A stretch of DNA of 64,000 bases. It comes from Brassicibacter mesophilus (GTDB lineage Bacteria > Bacillota > Clostridia > Tissierellales > Proteiniboraceae). Shown here in pieces: positions 61,898 through 64,000 of this stretch (the first letter of the stretch is position 1; every line of letters begins with the position of its first letter). The translations under genes and the position numbers were made by a program. The notes under the pieces are model-generated. The model saw only the letters and a program-made list of their open reading frames with translations. It ran no database searches and was not told the DNA's origin. The stretch lies in contig NZ_JBNPXI010000018.1 of assembly GCF_050433385.1 (NCBI RefSeq), positions 1-64,000 of the forward strand, written 5' to 3'.

Positions 61898-62458
61898 TTG
61901 TACGCTGTAGTAGGCCTAGGCAATCCAGGTAGTAAATATAGAGGTACAAGACATAATGTTGGATTTAATACTATTGATTGCCTTGCACAAAGAAATAATA
62001 CAAAAATTTCTAAGATAAAATTCAAAGCTATATATGGAGAAACTCAAATAGGTAATGAAAAGGTACTGCTGATAAAGCCTCAAACGTATATGAACAGAAG
62101 TGGAGAAAGTGTTATGGAAGTATATAACTTTTATAAGCTTCCGGTGGAGAAAATTATTGTAATAGTAGATGATATTGATATAAACTTCGGTTCATTGAGG
62201 ATAAGAGCAAAAGGAAGTGCTGGTAGTCATAATGGGATGAAATCCATAATATATCAGCTTCAAAGCGATGCATTCCCAAGGGTAAAAATTGGAGTTGGAA
62301 AGCCTTTTGAAGGACAAGACCTTGCAGATTATGTGTTAGGTGGATTTAATAAAGAGGAAAGAGCAATAATAGATGAAACTATAGAAAAAGCAGCAAAAGC
62401 AGTAGAAAAAATCATTACAGACGGCATAAATGCTGCTATGAATAAGTACAACGGATAA
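61898..62458 (+). CDS. pth: peptidyl-tRNA hydrolase
   Basis: A 186-residue cytoplasmic enzyme that recycles peptidyl-tRNA. VVGLGNPGSKYRGTRHNVGF contains the Asn and catalytic His; KPQTYMNRSGESV and VDDIDINFGSLRIRAKGSAG with SHNGMKSI follow in the usual order. The TTG at 61898 is the only start that keeps the first strand, and TGAGGAG lies 11 bases upstream. Confidence 0.95.
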   Translation: MYAVVGLGNPGSKYRGTRHNVGFNTIDCLAQRNNTKISKIKFKAIYGETQIGNEKVLLIKPQTYMNRSGESVMEVYNFYKLPVEKIIVIVDDIDINFGSLRIRAKGSAGSHNGMKSIIYQLQSDAFPRVKIGVGKPFEGQDLADYVLGGFNKEERAIIDETIEKAAKAVEKIITDGINAAMNKYNG

Positions 62459-62464
62459 AACTAA

Positions 62465-62492
62465 TAGCCCAGGAAAAACTACCTGGGCTTAA
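62465..62492 (+). terminator. hairpin between pth and mfd
   Basis: AGCCCAGG (62466-62473) and CCTGGGCT (62482-62489) form an 8-bp stem with an 8-base loop. The T-run is poor (TTAAAG), so it may only partly terminate transcription. Confidence 0.5.
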
Positions 62493-62519
62493 AGTGTTTT
62501 CATTTAAGGAGCTGATTTA

Positions 62520-64000
62520 ATGACTAGTAACATGTTTATAGATAATTTAAAAAATCTTTCTTCATATACTCAGCTAATGGATGAGATAGATAAGAAGTCT
62601 TCTCCTATCTCTCTTCACGGATTATCTGAAGAAAATATTGCACACATATCTTATGGAATAAATCAGCATCTAAATAAACAGATACTAATCATAACTTATG
62701 ATGAGCTAAAAGCCAAGAAGATGATAGAGGATTTGAAACTTTTTAACGGTGAAAAAAGTGAACTATTTCCATCAAGAGAAGTAGTTTTTTATGATATAGA
62801 AGCGTATAGTCATGAAATATCACATCAAAGAATAAAAGTTCTTGATAGACTTGCAAAGGGTGAAAATATCATCGTTGTAGCACCCATTCAAGCTGTATTA
62901 AGTAAAATAATGAATGCACCAATAATTAGTAAGTACACCATAAATTTAGAATACGGCCAAGTTGTAAATCTATCTGAACTTTCAAGGCTTTTCACTGTAC
63001 AGGGATATGATAGGGTGGATATGGTAGAAGGAAAGGGTCAATACAGTATACGTGGTGGAATAATTGACTTGTTTCCTATAAACTCAGAAAATCCTTATAG
63101 GATAGAGCTATTTGATGATGAGGTTGATTCAATAAGAGTTTTTGATTTGAAAAGCCAAAGGTCCGTTGCTAATGTTACAAGTATCCATATACCATTAGCA
63201 AATGAGTTGCTGATAGAAGAACATGAAAAGAATGATGTAGTAAAAAATATTGAAGCAGATTTAAATTCATCCATTAAGAAACTTCAAAAGAAGAATGAAA
63301 CAGAAATACTGGATAGACTATCAGATAAATTTAGTTATTATATCAGTAGGATAAACAATGGATTAAGTATAGGGAATATTGATCTAATTATCCCATATAT
63401 TAAGCATAATTTTTCGAATATTATAGATCACCTTAAAAATGACTCTTTAGTTATAGTGGATGAACCTCAAAGAATTGAGGAAAGCATAAAGGATATAAGA
63501 GAAGATTTTATAAACAAATATACTGATCTATTTGAAAGAGGCGAGGTATTAACAAAGCAACAGGATATATATCATTCATATGACAATGTAGTAAAACATA
63601 TGAATGAAAAGATCTGTATTACCACAACTAACCTGCTAAGAAATAATCCTAGATTTAAACCTAGGTCTATAGTCAATTTTACTGTAAAAAGCATGCAATC
63701 TTTCCACAATAAAATTGATATGCTCATAGAAGAGTTGAAGTACTATAAATATCGTGGATATAAGACCATAATACTGTCAGGAACTGAAGATAGAGGAAGG
63801 AGGTTAGCTCAAAACCTTACTGATGGTGGAGTAGAATGTAATTATGTTGATGATCCATATAGGGAGATAAAATCAGGTCAAGTTTTTATAACATCTGGTA
63901 CCATAGGCAGAGGCTTTGAATATTCAGCTCTAAAATTTGCATTAATTAGTGATAAAGAGGTCTTTGGCACTTATAAAAAGAGAAAGAGTACAAAATCTAG
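62520..64000 (+). CDS. mfd: transcription-repair coupling factor Mfd, N-terminal part
   Basis: The frame from ATG 62520, behind AAGGAG, stays open to the window end (493 codons) and is cut by the edge. The visible part covers the UvrB-homologous N-terminal domains: EVVFYDIEAYSHEISHQRIK, VDMVEGKGQYSIRGGIIDLF followed by FPINSENPYRIELFDDEVDS are typical Mfd/UvrB segments; residues from about 400 approach the non-conserved domain. The full protein of about 1,170 residues removes stalled RNA polymerase and recruits UvrA. The position after pth is conserved. Confidence 0.93.
   Translation, partial: MTSNMFIDNLKNLSSYTQLMDEIDKKSSPISLHGLSEENIAHISYGINQHLNKQILIITYDELKAKKMIEDLKLFNGEKSELFPSREVVFYDIEAYSHEISHQRIKVLDRLAKGENIIVVAPIQAVLSKIMNAPIISKYTINLEYGQVVNLSELSRLFTVQGYDRVDMVEGKGQYSIRGGIIDLFPINSENPYRIELFDDEVDSIRVFDLKSQRSVANVTSIHIPLANELLIEEHEKNDVVKNIEADLNSSIKKLQKKNETEILDRLSDKFSYYISRINNGLSIGNIDLIIPYIKHNFSNIIDHLKNDSLVIVDEPQRIEESIKDIREDFINKYTDLFERGEVLTKQQDIYHSYDNVVKHMNEKICITTTNLLRNNPRFKPRSIVNFTVKSMQSFHNKIDMLIEELKYYKYRGYKTIILSGTEDRGRRLAQNLTDGGVECNYVDDPYREIKSGQVFITSGTIGRGFEYSALKFALISDKEVFGTYKKRKSTKS

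Noticed and set aside
1..64000. tRNA or rRNA genes
   Set aside because: I saw no cloverleaf-like segment or rRNA-like sequence in any gap, though this was judged by eye and a tRNA search was not run.

Overview
ORGANISM. The window is A+T-rich and suggests an endospore-forming Firmicute of the class Clostridia. The right 10 kb carries the block ClC channel, LytR-CpsA-Psr protein, murC (minus strand), purR, spoVG, glmU, prs, pth, mfd, whose purR-spoVG-glmU-prs-pth-mfd order is conserved in Clostridium-like genomes. spoVG is preceded by a textbook sigma-H promoter (58952-58980). AGGAGG-type ribosome binding sites and frequent TTG/GTG starts fit the same group.

LAYOUT. (1) Bases 1 to about 47,730: a long one-directional array of small unrelated genes, almost all on the plus strand, one or two per unit. 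Units are separated by imperfect-palindrome repeats of 59-250 bp. The intact repeats have the architecture of integron attC sites: a left box RYYYAAC (ACCTAAC, ATCTAAC, GTGTAAC), inner complementary L boxes, a variable folded centre, and a right box GTTRRRY (GTTAGGT, GTTAAGT, GTTATGT, GTTACAC). I list 35 sites, about 20 convincing and the rest decayed. Units run about 0.75-1.3 kb from GTT to GTT. No integrase is visible. In this orientation attI/intI would lie left of base 1. (2) About 47.7-53.6 kb: a decayed flank with the same kind of genes (MerR-type regulator, PNPOx-like, serine hydrolase, TmrB-like) and gene scraps but no clear attC. (3) 53.7-64.0 kb: core chromosome with ordinary promoters and terminators.

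CARGO. The array looks like a detoxification and resistance collection: FosA-like thiol transferase, APH(3')-like kinase, ANT(6)-like adenylyltransferase, further APH-fold kinases, Eis-like and several other GNAT acetyltransferases, an MFS exporter, class-C beta-lactamase-like serine hydrolases, five alpha/beta hydrolases, NudC, YbaK, an adenosine deaminase, a nitrilase, DJ-1/PfpI, and three proteins with GyrI-like effector domains. Several cassettes are broken by in-frame stops or frameshifts, one fragment is duplicated, and an IS110-type transposase remnant sits in reverse orientation.

HOW IT FITS TOGETHER. The simplest reading is a sedentary chromosomal integron (or a cluster of attC sites lacking an integrase) anchored left of the mfd region in a Clostridia-type chromosome, newest towards the unseen left end and decaying to the right. 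Integron arrays are best known from Proteobacteria and some spirochaetes; I know of no well-characterised example in Clostridia, so this array is the main finding.
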